Positions 1 to 10,700 of a stretch of 64,000 nucleotides of DNA are shown here, in pieces. The stretch lies in the NCBI RefSeq assembly GCF_013373865.1, contig NC_050468.1:26430774-26494773 (forward strand), read 5' to 3'. The stretch is from Monomorium pharaonis (taxonomy: Eukaryota; Arthropoda; Insecta; Hymenoptera; Formicidae). Under the pieces are notes generated by a model that was not told the DNA's origin, searched no databases, and saw only the letters and a list, made by a program, of their open reading frames with translations. A program made the translations under genes and the position numbers. The stretch's first letter is position 1, and each line of letters opens with the position of its first letter.

Positions 1-881
1 TCTCAAGAACACAAGTGACTGTGCGTGCTCGGCGTAACAAGGAGTGTTATCTTCGATCCAGTGTCCCTGGAAATGTTCCTCCAGGCGACGACACAGCTGA
101 TAACAAGGGAGGAAAAATCTCTAATCTCCTCCCGCTGTCCCGCAGTCTGTCTTTCGGCCGCGTCACCCTCGCGCTCCGTCGACGCGGCCCATTAGCACAA
201 GACGGTCTGTTCGCCTGTGGTTAAATTCGAAGAAGGCCAATGCGAGGACAGCATGCGAAGTACGCGTCGACGACGGCATCACCGTCGTGCAGGGAACGAC
301 GCATCCGCCTGTGTGTAATCTCTCTCTTTCTCTCTTTTTTCTCCTCTCTCTCTCTCTCTTTCTCTCTTTCGTGATTTTCCTGGTGTATTATTTCAAGCAA
401 TGACAAAGATGATCTTGCATATCCGCCCTAGTCGCCTAGAGCTTATAATCCTGACGGAAGACGAGACCACGATTCTCGTGGGCAGGAAATCCGTTCCCGG
501 ACGATTCGCTTCTGGCGGCGTGGACCACTTCGTGGTCTTCGCAACTCCGACAGACACCGTCCGTGATCGAGTTGCTAGCAGCCTCCCTCGTTTCCTCTCA
601 CGTCCCTCCGGCGCGTGTCGCCGCGCCCGGACCTCGCGTCTCCTCGCTTCGCCGCCGATACTCTCCACACGCGTTTCCCCACGGCGCGACGGACATTTAC
701 ATGACTCTCCCGTAGCGAGCGGCGCACCTGACAGAAAGGATGACGACGGCGACGACGACGTTGCCAGCGGGGTCAGCCATTCGCGAGTACCTACGGCCTA
801 CGGCCTACGGCTTAAAAGTCTCGAGTAGGGACTAGGGATCGCGAATTCGCCACTGATTCCCCCGAGATACTGCGAGATACG
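1..881. other. GC-rich island at the left edge, no gene recognised
   Basis: GC- and CpG-rich, with a TC-rich tract at 319-370, a GAC/GACGGC run at 739-761 and three copies of a CCTACGG heptamer near 788-811. Open frames of 142 (plus) and 91 (minus) codons overlap each other and have no recognisable motif. It could be the 5' end of a neighbouring gene, an upstream noncoding exon, or a regulatory island. Confidence 0.5.
319..370. repeat. TC-rich microsatellite
   Basis: Pyrimidine-only tract dominated by CT dinucleotides with T runs. Confidence 0.85.
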
Positions 882-1065
882 TGTCGATACCTTGGTCTCG
901 ATACACAGCGACGGTACTCCGCGGATGGCTAGATAGATCGGTATACTCGCTGCGTCTTTACATTCCGATTGATTGTATTCCGATACTTTGAAGATATCGA
1001 TATTTCCTCCTGAACATTATTTTGATGGTGTCGATACTCGTTCGTGTGCAGAGGTCGTATCGATA
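882..1065. promoter_or_regulatory. Cluster of TCGATA motifs with two DRE sites
   Basis: TATCGATA occurs perfectly at 995-1002 and 1058-1065. Further TCGATAC copies lie near 884, 899 and 1031. TATCGATA is the DRE bound by DREF in Drosophila promoters. The cluster sits at the right edge of the GC-rich island 1-950, as expected near a promoter, but no gene there is recognised. Confidence 0.4.
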
Positions 1066-2069
1066 CTTCAATATATGTGTACAAGGCGCGTACATAGCCC
1101 TTCTGTTCCCTGTAATGATTCTGTGTAATATGTTCTTCAGATACCTTTGCGTTTGCAATTTTAAATCAATTTTAAGCTATCTTACTGTCAGATATTCATA
1201 GAATATTCTGCAGAACATTATTATCTGAATTATGATCTTTGTTTTATGTCAGATAAATGATAAAGATAGAAAAATATTGCGATAAAAAATTAAACCGCGC
1301 TTACATCTTCATATAAGCGCATTCTGAATATGATCCCTTATCTTTATTTGTATATTACGTTGCATTAATCTTAATTATACATAGACATAGCTATATCATT
1401 TAACATAATCATAAACAATAATAATATGCATGTGATGTCATTCAAACCTACAACTAATCGAACACTCTCATGGGAGGTACATAACTTTTATAATTCTTGA
1501 AAGATGACACAACTAACAATGTATTAGTGTTCAAATCGAGTTAAATTTCAGTATTTATTAATTGTAAATTTTAAGAAATCATTTTTAAAAATTGTGAAAT
1601 ATATTATCTTTTTGAGTCACTGTCTAAGTGTAAAATAAGCAATTAATAACAAACCATTTGTTTATTAAATTTTTATTACACAACAATTTATTTCGTGTTT
1701 TCTATTAAGAGATATCTTAAGAAATTAAAAAAAATTTATTTAATGATATCTTAATTTAGAATTTAGTATATGTTGCGAAGGATGATATAATAGTACATGT
1801 ATGAGACATTCTAAACGAAAGACTTTTAGGACAAAAAGATTAAATCATAAAGTTATAAATTAATGTATACTTTAATACTTAATTACGATATAATCATTTG
1901 TAATAACTAATATATATTAGATAAAAATATGTAATATTAAATATATATGCATACATTCGATATTTGCATAATTCTTATTGATCCAAAAATGTCTTGTTAA
2001 TTTTTTCGCAGACGACAATGGCGCGCCTCTTTCTACTCGAGCTAGGCACTTCCCTGGGGCCGCGGTGCG
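1066..2069. other. AT-rich spacer, nothing recognised
   Basis: Low-complexity AT-rich DNA with many stops in all frames. No gene, RNA or repeat structure was seen apart from short A/T runs. Confidence 0.6.
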
Positions 2070-2150
2070 CGTCACGCATGCGCGAGAAACTTGCCCCTCG
2101 TATCTACTCGCTGACACCGAGTGCAGCAGTGCAGTTCGGCTCAGTTCGTA
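2070..2150 (+). promoter_or_regulatory. Candidate core promoter
   Basis: CACGCATGCGCG at 2073-2084 is one base off the NRF-1/Ewg palindrome. About 60 bases downstream is TCAGTT (2141-2146), which fits the insect initiator. The surroundings are GC-rich and keep CpG, in contrast with the AT-rich flanks. No downstream promoter element was found at the canonical spacing. Direction is inferred from the donor at 2473. Confidence 0.35.
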
Positions 2151-2368
2151 GGCGAGCCAGACGAGCTCCGTTACGTCGGGTGTGAGGTGAGTGAGAGGCG
2201 AAGCGGTCGAGGCAGCCTCTTCGTTCACTCTTGTATCTTTCGCGTTGAGGTCCGCGATCGTTTTCATCGTCGTCCTCCCCATCGTCGTCGTCGTTGTTCT
2301 GTCACTGTTGTTGTCACCGTGATAATCGAGATCGCAGTGATAGATCGTAGACGTTGCCAAAAGCTCGC

Positions 2369-2399
<31 letters not shown>

Positions 2400-2472
2400 C
2401 GCCCGTGATCACGAAAAGTGTGAGAGTGCGTGAAATCGGCTAGCGTACAAAAAGGACTTGTACATAGTCACG
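2143..2472 (+). other. Possible noncoding first exon of the EEIG/FAM102 gene
   Basis: This GC-rich stretch looks like insect 5' leader sequence, with GA repeats and GTGCGTGAAATCG-type sequence. It ends at 2472 in a near-consensus donor (CACG then GTAAGTAG). A matching acceptor (CTGCTTGCAG) occurs at 6850-6859, after a C/T-rich tract. Splicing 2472 to 6860 would give a 5' UTR leading to the start at 7610. The left boundary is the A of a TCAGTT initiator-like motif. All of this is inferred; no transcript evidence is available. Confidence 0.35.
2369..2399. repeat. (AG)n microsatellite
   Basis: AG dinucleotides with one AAAG break, inside the proposed noncoding first exon. Confidence 0.9.
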
Positions 2473-2574
2473 GTAAGTAGTCACCCGTCAATTTTCCAAA
2501 TTCTGCTCGTTTGTCCGTCTGCGAATCCGAGACTTATCCGTGATTTTCCTCGCGGTGTCATTTCCGCGGTTCAA

Positions 2575-2594
2575 AGAGAGAGAGAGAGAGAGAG
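2575..2594. repeat. (AG)n microsatellite
   Basis: Pure AG repeat in the GC-rich island just after the proposed donor at 2473. Confidence 0.9.
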
Positions 2595-3807
2595 GCGAGG
2601 AAAATGGAGCATTGGGACGTCGACGCGCGCGCGAAAGAGGTTATAGAACCATTGCATCTCCCGCCGTCGTCGTCGTCGGACGATCCGCGACGAGGTTCTC
2701 CCGTGCAGATCGTAATTCGCTCCATTGCGACTCGCGCGAGCGCATCCGCTGAGACGAGAATCCGGATCGGAGCGCTCCCCGAGGATCAATCGATCCTGCC
2801 CGCGGGTGCCTCGCTGGCCTGACGCGCGCACGAGAGAGGTTATGAAGTCGACGCGGAGGTCTGCCCCGCGACAACCGGACGTGGGCTCGCTTTCACCGTC
2901 CGTGGCACCGTGTCGCGCTTCGTGTCGACCTGAAACTCACGCGTCGCTCGGCGCGCGCTCCGGTTTCCTCTCGTTGATGGTCGATTCACTTAATTCCCGG
3001 GCGATCGGCGATCCCTTCGTTGGGATCAAACGCAAAATCCCACCCGTGATCCGACGGCGCTCCGACGCGCGAACGGAGATCGCGGAACTCGACTCCGCGG
3101 AGAGAGGACAGTGTCCTCCTATGACGGCGTCCCGGGACGCTCGGTTAATCGCCGATCTGTCAACTGGCCGACCGAGCGATAAGACGTGTGTACGTATATA
3201 TAATGTGTACATACGCGCGTATCCTTATCGCCGCCGCGCTCTCGCTCCGCGCTACTTTCACAATCTCGTCGCGTGCGCGCGATACATGGGGATCGCCTCC
3301 GCGGGGAGACCCTGGATTTCGGGGCGTTTTAGGTTATGTCTGACCGCGTCGATTCGATAGCTGGAACGCGGGGAAGTCGGAATCGTGTGCCTGAATTATT
3401 TATATTATGTATATTTAAGTGATACAAGTACGTAATATATTTTGTAGATATGGATAATAAATTGCATGAAGTACAACATATATGATGCACATAATGTGAA
3501 CATTAATTTAGAAAATATGTATGCGTGTGTATTTGTATTATTATATTACGTAAATATGTTTATAAAAAAGATTTGTTTTTCGTTCGTATATTTAGATTTG
3601 TACTCAGAATGCGTTTATAAGATATGTTGTTTTTTTTGTCATCTATCCTTGTTTTACATTTCATGAACGCGGTAGTGATGAAGAAAGTGTGCTAACATTT
3701 TTATAAGCATTTTAAATGCAGACCATAATATAAATATTAATTTAGTGTTCTCTCTCCTCTCCCACACTCACATATATATACATTTGACACACATACGTAT
3801 TGTATAA

Positions 3808-3968
3808 TTAATATATTTATGTTAAATATATGAGTGAGAAGCAAAACTTGTTCCTTGCATTGTTTGAAGTATGAATCACAATGGAATCTTTAATATATTT
3901 ATATTAAATACATGAATAAAAAACAAAATTTGTTTTCGGCATTCTTTGCGATAAATCACAATCTTTCT
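3808..3968. repeat. Diverged tandem duplication, unit about 80 bp
   Basis: Two adjacent copies (about 3808-3889 and 3890-3968) each begin TTAATATATTTAT, then run through an ATATGAGT/ACATGAAT segment, an AAAACTTGTT/AAAATTTGTT segment and a final AATCACAAT. They differ at many positions, so this is an old duplication. Confidence 0.65.
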
Positions 3969-6859
3969 AACAAGAGATAAATTTCGACAGAGGAATTCTA
4001 TTTTTGTCTCTCACCGGATATTCAACAAAGATGTAATAATTTCCTGTGCCGATATATATCTTTTGCTGAATAACTCCCAATGTATATGAAGAAGGTGTAT
4101 GCAAATCAGAGTAATCCGTTCTTTGATTCGTTACACGGAGAGATTAATCTTGCGGAGATTAGTGTCTGAGGAAAAAGGGATTATGTACTTCTCAATCGTC
4201 CTTATCGTGGTTGTCCTTGTTCAAAAGCCAAACGAGTTAAGGAAGTAGCGAGATCGTCGAGTAGATATTCATGTTAATGACACTTAATGACCAGATAATC
4301 TATTACCAATGAGTTCTCTTAATTTCGAAAGACAATAAGATTGTGTTGCTGTTTCTAATCGAAATTTGACGAATATTTTGAAGACAGTTTCCGAATATAA
4401 AGTTTTTAATTATAAAAAATTAAATAAATCCTTTATTTTGAAAATAATATAGTAGATATTATAATCTCTGGAATATTTTATTTGTGATTAAAATGGCCAG
4501 TTATAATAAAGAATATTTTTTAAATACATAAGGCTTATAAGTATTAAATCAATTGGAAGGAGTTTGATGTTTAAGAATTTAAGAATAATGTATTTCAAAA
4601 AGTTTGTAATATCCTAGAATAATTGAAGAATCTCTGATTTTTTAATATATTTAAAGTTAATCTCTTTTTTTTGGTAAGAGAAATTTTCATTGTGTGTAAT
4701 TATTTTTAAAAAGTCTTTTTAAAATTAATATTTAAGATCTGAATATATCTCTGTGTTAATCTTAAAATAAAACGTCAAATAAAGATGTGAGAAGTAACTT
4801 CTCAAAATTATTCTTTGAAACTTCGCGTCTTTGAAATATTCTTCACTTAATACAAATGAAAAATATTTTATTATTATTTAATTATTCTCAATTATTACTC
4901 AACTTTCAAAGATTAATAATACTCTAACAACTTGATGAAAAAAAGAAATAAATTTGTTGAGATAAATTATTAAAATTTTTTTTCTTGTGATAAATGTAAA
5001 CACTTGGAGACGAGAACATGTAAATATAATATGTTTCTGATATATATTTCTGATTTATGTGACTTTTTAGATATCAATGTTAGCATTTTAGTATTTCAGT
5101 TTTTATTGTTTTTCATAAACGTATATCGTAAATTTATTAAAAGATCTGCTCGTTCGTCATAAATTTTAAGCTGTGATGAGCTCTGTTGAAACGCTGCTCG
5201 ACGCGTTAAAAGCATTAAATTTTCTTGCTGCGTCAAGCGGCTTTCAAACATTTTTATTGCTATCCTCTGGTCTTCATAATTCTTTCGCGTCGTTCCCCCT
5301 TCTTCGGCTTAAATTCTCGTCTCATTGAACTACCGTGCTTTTTTAACCGACGTAGGTTGATGCGTAGACTGATGGTTCAGTCTATGCATCATCTATTGAT
5401 GCGTCACTTAATTCGCAACCCGAAACTCGATTCCAGGAAGGAACGCGCTTCGTTCACATTTGCGAGTACAATTAGCATTTTCGGAACATCCGTTCCTCTA
5501 ATTGGTCGTCTAGTTTGCATTTCTCTCTCACGAGCCGTATCTTCCCATACGATTCTGCGACAAATTCTATCACTATTTTCAGTTTGTTTTAAATCACTAT
5601 AACACAAATGACAGAAAATGTTATTTGCTTAGTAACGTAAAATAAATAAAGTAGAGTTGCGGCGTTTCTTTCACGATTATCCATTAACTAGAAATGTGTA
5701 TTTAATGTGTTAATACAGTAGAAAGTAATTTAATTTTTTCTTTTCTTCTCTCTTAACAATCTCGATTTATTTGAAGGAAACGTTTATATAATATATTTAA
5801 TTCTTTATTAATGACTCGCGATTAGAAAGAACGCGATATGCGCATTATTTAAAAATTTATATTAGCAATACGAAACATACACAAAATATTGATAAACTTA
5901 GAATGTTATCTTGACGTCTTCCGCAAACTTGAAAGATAACAATTCGGACGATATCTGCTTCCGTCATGTACCTGTAGATAATATTTATTTTTGTCCACTT
6001 GATTTTTGATAATCGTATAATTGTATGATCAATTTTGCTTTCTTTAAAGCCATTATTTTTATTATTTAATTTATTATTTTATTTAATAAATATATATTTG
6101 CAATTGGAGAAAATGTTACTGTAATACAATATTGAATTTTGCCTTCTAAATAGCGTAAACATTCGGAACCATACCATGCATTATTAAAATATTAAAGGGT
6201 AAGCGTACATGTTATGCATTTGCTTGTACGAATGCATTTTCTGGTATATTAATTTTGTATACTACGCTCGTTTTTTTCGAACGTTATGTTGGACGGCTGC
6301 AACAAATTTCAATACATCAGTCGTTTATGAATAAACAGGCCAAATGGCTATTAATTAATTCAAACAATATCTTATATTGAATCTACATGTTTGAATAGAA
6401 ATGTAAATATATAATTCTAAAAAAATAGGAATTGTTTTTTGTTGCACGATGTTGTTTCTCGTCATTGTTTATTGTTATTAATTTACTATTTCATTTTATT
6501 GTTATTATTTTACCAATTTATATATGCATGACACACGCACGCAACACTTTGAACGTTTTTCAATTCTGATAAAGAAAATTTCAATTATAATATTATGTGG
6601 AATACTGTAGAGAGGACACGTGTAATTTATTGATCCGAATAGCGGATAAGGATTAATTGCGCTTCGCAAATTCACTGCATTTTTAATGAATTTTATGCGC
6701 ATTTTGTGCCCGTGTCGTTTGTTCCTTTTTGTGCGAGCGACAAGTGAGCCGCGCCGAACATTTTCTTTTCCGTCAAAGTAAACCGGTTAGGTACCCTCCC
6801 CCCCCCTCCTTTTCCCCTCTGTCGTTACGCGTAAATAAAACGCCGAATTCTGCTTGCAG

Positions 6860-7281
6860 TTCCAGACGACGAGGATGACGAGCGAGCGCGCCAGCTGCAT
6901 TTCTTCCTCTTGAGCCTCGTCGCGACGTCGACGAACGTGGGAACGAGGAGCGGTGTCGATGAAGCATCCGCGGGATCATCGCGAAAAAGCCGCGTCGCTC
7001 CTGAGACACGTTGTTCCTCTTCTGAGGGAGAATTCCCGGTGGCGGAAATCGCGCGACATAATCCTTCTATCCCCCGTTCTGTGGTGCATCCGTGGCGAGC
7101 ACCCGCGGCGCATGGGAAGCGCAATCTCGAGAAACTGAACAACTCGGAGCGGATTTCATTATCTCTTTCGGTTTATATTTTTCGTAATTGAACGTCGGGA
7201 ATGACTTTCTCGCGCGTGCGCGCGCGCGCGGAACGTCGTCCAGTGAGACCGATGGTGCGTGAAGCCGCGAAGTGACAGCTG

Positions 7282-7324
<43 letters not shown>

Positions 7325-7329
7325 GGGGC

Positions 7330-7363
<34 letters not shown>

Positions 7364-7609
7364 CGTGGACGACCGGTTTCAGGAAGAATCACGGAATCGG
7401 CCGGGTATGCATCGATCGGCCGGGCTCACCCGCGTACGTTGAATCGAAGTCAAGGACGTAGGTAGTGTCGCCGCAGGAGAGGTCTGCGAGAGGTGGGCGG
7501 ACTCGAGGAGTCCCCTCCCCCTCCCCCGCTTGCCGCCAGGACTTGCCCGAGGACTCGCGCGTGATTACACGCAACAGAATTCAAAGTGCGGTGTCCCGGC
7601 CTCAGTGAG
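6860..7609 (+). other. Probable 5' UTR of the EEIG/FAM102 gene
   Basis: GC-rich sequence directly upstream of the start codon, following a plausible splice acceptor at 6850-6859. It includes a long GA tract and several short upstream ATGs (for example 6910 and 6953) that open only short frames. An in-frame stop at 7562-7564 shows the coding region does not extend into it. It is equally possible that transcription starts inside this stretch. Confidence 0.5.
7285..7363. repeat. (GA)n tract in the 5' leader
   Basis: Nearly pure AG dinucleotides, interrupted by AAAG and by GGGGGCG at 7324-7330. It lies about 250 bases upstream of the start codon. In insects such tracts can bind GAGA factor at promoters; whether this one does is unknown. 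Confidence 0.9.
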
Positions 7610-7755
7610 ATGGCCTTCATGATGAAGAAGAAAAAGTACAAATTCTCGGTGGAGGTCCACCTGGAGGAGCTCACGGCGGTGCCATTCGTCAATGCCGTGC
7701 TTTTCGCCAAGCTGAGGCTCCTGGACGGCGGTTCCTTCGTCGATCATTCCACCAG
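7610..7755 (+). CDS. EEIG1: EEIG/FAM102 coding exon 1 (start codon, first part of NT-C2)
   Basis: Encodes residues 1-48 plus two bases of codon 49. The start is fixed by the family-typical MAFMMKKKK N terminus and by an in-frame TGA at 7562-7564, 48 bases upstream, with no ATG between. The base at -3 is a purine. The exon ends in ACCAG followed by a GTGAGT donor at 7756. The lysine run at residues 6-9 followed by a beta-strand-like stretch begins the NT-C2 fold. The split codon (AG|G, Arg49) joins cleanly to exon 2. Confidence 0.95.
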
Positions 7756-10700
7756 GTGAGTGTGCATTTCGAAGATATTGCAATGTGGCTGTCTAGCTAG
7801 GAGTTAGAATTGAGTTGAAGCAGCGGGATGCTGTTTTACGAATTTAATTAATTATTATACTTGAAAATTGTACTTTTGTAATATTATGACTGCGACATGT
7901 TACAAAAGAAATTTGTAATAATTGAGTGGGAGATTTCATTAAAGCGCGTTAAGATGGTTGGAACTTACAATGTTGTGATTAATAATAAAATTAATAAATT
8001 GATTTTATTATTAAAACATGATTTTGTATCACTTTTTGTTTTATGTAGAGGTTATACGAAAAGAGCTCGAATTCGAACCGTTTTCGAATCTGAAACGTTC
8101 AAATAATTCAAGATCTTTTGAATAATCAATGATCTGATTTCAAATCAACCTGTTGATTTTGATTATTTTATTTGTATCTCTCGCGCTAATCTTGTATTAG
8201 CGTGTAGTAATTTTTGTGACTATTTATCGATTTCCAAAATTTTTCTATAATTTCTATACTTGTAAATTATTCAGAAATTTGTGTACATGATAAATAATCG
8301 TTTTTAACATTTTTATAAATTTTTATTATGATTTTATAGAATTTAGGATATTTGAAAAAATATTATATTTTTCTAATGAAATACATTAAAGTATTTTTAT
8401 AGTAATATTATATGTATATTAATTTGTATGATATATACAATATTTATATATCAGTATAATATATTTTTACTCTTATTGTCTGAATAAATTTTACTTAGGA
8501 TAAATAAATTTTTACTTATTACATTTTTTTATCGTAATTTTATATTTTAAAATTCTTACAATTAATTTTCTCGTCTGTTAAAAACTATTGTTGAACTTTA
8601 TTACGTTTAAATTAGCATGTAATGTAAATCCGGAAAAATTCGATTCGTACTCAAATTAAAGATTCAATTCGATTCGATTTCTGCATGATTCGCATATCTT
8701 TAGTTTTATAAGATACGTACTATATTGTATAAACTGGGAACATATACATTTAGATTACGGACGCTCACAGCGCTTTAAGCATTATTTCATATTCTTATTA
8801 TTTATTAGATATTAAACAGAGACAAATGATGCTTACGCTGTGAGCGCTCACGCTTAATGTATATCCATTTAATGTATTTCAACTTGTTATCGGGCATTAT
8901 ACGATTTCATTAACTTTCTGATTTTTAAAATTAATATTGTTTTTACTCAAGTAGTGAGAAACATGTACAAAATTTGTTTGCGATAGTATTCGAAAACGTG
9001 AAGTAATTATTCTAAACACTCAAAGAACATTCAGACTCTATTAGTTTAGAACACGTATATAATTTTGATGTAATTTCATAATGCATGTGGGCTAATTTGG
9101 CACACATACACAGCACACACGTAAAGTACGAGTTGTTCAATATCTCACGGAATAACGTGCAAATTTTAATACATTTAGATATTGAATATATAAATGCAAA
9201 ATAATTTAATAACGTGCTGCTTGTATTGCAACATATTGCGAATTTGGGGCATTATTAATTTATGGTAATTAATTACGACGCGCGCGATGTTTATTATTAA
9301 ACATTTAATTATTTATATCAACGAATGTTAATCTTACCAAACTTGGTTTCCTGTTTGCAATATTGCGGCAAACAGCGTTGACAATGTCGTGAAAAACTGT
9401 TACGACAATTATCAAGATTTATATTGCTGTCCATAGAACTCGAGACTTTCCAGAAATAGATCTCCTCGACGGAAATAAAGACTTCAACTATGCCCGGCGC
9501 GGTGAACTTTGCATTTTTGCACTATATAATAATGTACGTCACGTTTCTATGCACTCGGGAATGCAGTTCTCGGTACCTGCTTATTTAACCTGCTTGTTAT
9601 CCGGCGTAAATATGAATTATATGAGTTCCGTTAACTCTTTTTCGATATTTAATATCATTTAGTTTACTCGAATAGTAAGAAACGTGTAAACAGTTTTTGT
9701 CCCGTGACATTAGCGTCCGAAAACGCAACATTCCGAGAGCTTCTTAGCTTAAAACACGTATATAATTAATAACATTAATATTAATTTGATATAATGTGGA
9801 AACATATCTGTGGATTATTTTACAAAACTAAAATTTCCAAATCTTTGTATATTTTTTGAAATTTATATTTCCATATCTTTGTCTAGTTATTTTGAAATGA
9901 TAGGAGCACGTGTAATTAGCTTCTTTTTTAGTCTTGGATGTTTTTATGCTTTATTTCGTCTTCAAAGGCTTGCTCATCATATCTCGGCGATCGAGAGAAA
10001 AGCGCGAGTACGCGAACTGAAAATTTTATTCTCGGCGATGACGCGGAAGCGCGCACGTTAGGATTCTCTTATTATGGCGAGACGCCGCAAGACGCCAGTA
10101 TGGAATTTGCGAGCGTATAATAGCCCGCCATAGTCGAGACCTATATTTAGCGTGGCGCACAGTTTGCTTTTTCTGATGAACCATTAAAACTTCGTTGAAC
10201 CAAGCCGGAAGCTCGTTCGGCTGTAGACAGTCTCCAACTCGAAGACCGTGTTCAAGTTTTAGGGCGCTTCTTAGCACGATCTTCTGTGTGAAGCTAGAGA
10301 TGGCATGTGCTGCTATAGTGAAACAGATATACATATAGTTATGCGAAACGCGCGTATTTATGATAAACATTTGCACTATTTGAATTTTCGCGAATAAATA
10401 TATTCCGGAGGGTTATTGACTCTCGTGAATGCGATTAAAAATAGGACGTATTTTAATAAGTATTATTTAATTAAACTTACCAAATTAAAAACTGTAAATA
10501 TTAAATATGCTGAACTGTTGACAGTACAGTGTACAATTAAAATGGCAAACTTTATAAAATAATTGGAAACAATTTTAAAAAATAATGCAATTTTTATATT
10601 AAGTCTTAATTTTTATTATAAATGATTGTATTAACCATTACTTAGTAATCATGATAGCGATCTCAAATAATATATTAATTCGACAAACGTCGAGATACAA

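Larger units (their letters stand above)
2473..6859. other. Possible 5' UTR intron; GC-rich first part, AT-rich remainder
   Basis: 2473-3380 continues the GC-rich island and contains a 211-codon plus-strand open frame (2725-3360) overlapped by minus-strand frames. It is Arg/Ser/Pro-rich and matches nothing I know, so I treat it as a composition effect. From 3400 to 6720 the DNA is AT-rich, with a tandem duplication at 3808-3968 and no supported gene. A single TIR-like stretch (TACACGGAGAGA) lies near 4133. Confidence 0.45.

Noticed and set aside
400..828. 142-codon plus-strand open frame at the left edge
   Set aside because: GC-rich, overlapped by a 91-codon minus-strand frame, ends in simple repeats, and matches no family I know.
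1917..2360. 147-codon minus-strand open frame over the candidate promoter
   Set aside because: Thr run comes from GTC/GTT repeats; no domain; better explained as noncoding leader on the plus strand.
2725..3360. 211-codon plus-strand open frame
   Set aside because: Arg/Ser/Pro-rich composition typical of chance frames in GC-rich DNA, overlapped by minus-strand frames, no motif.
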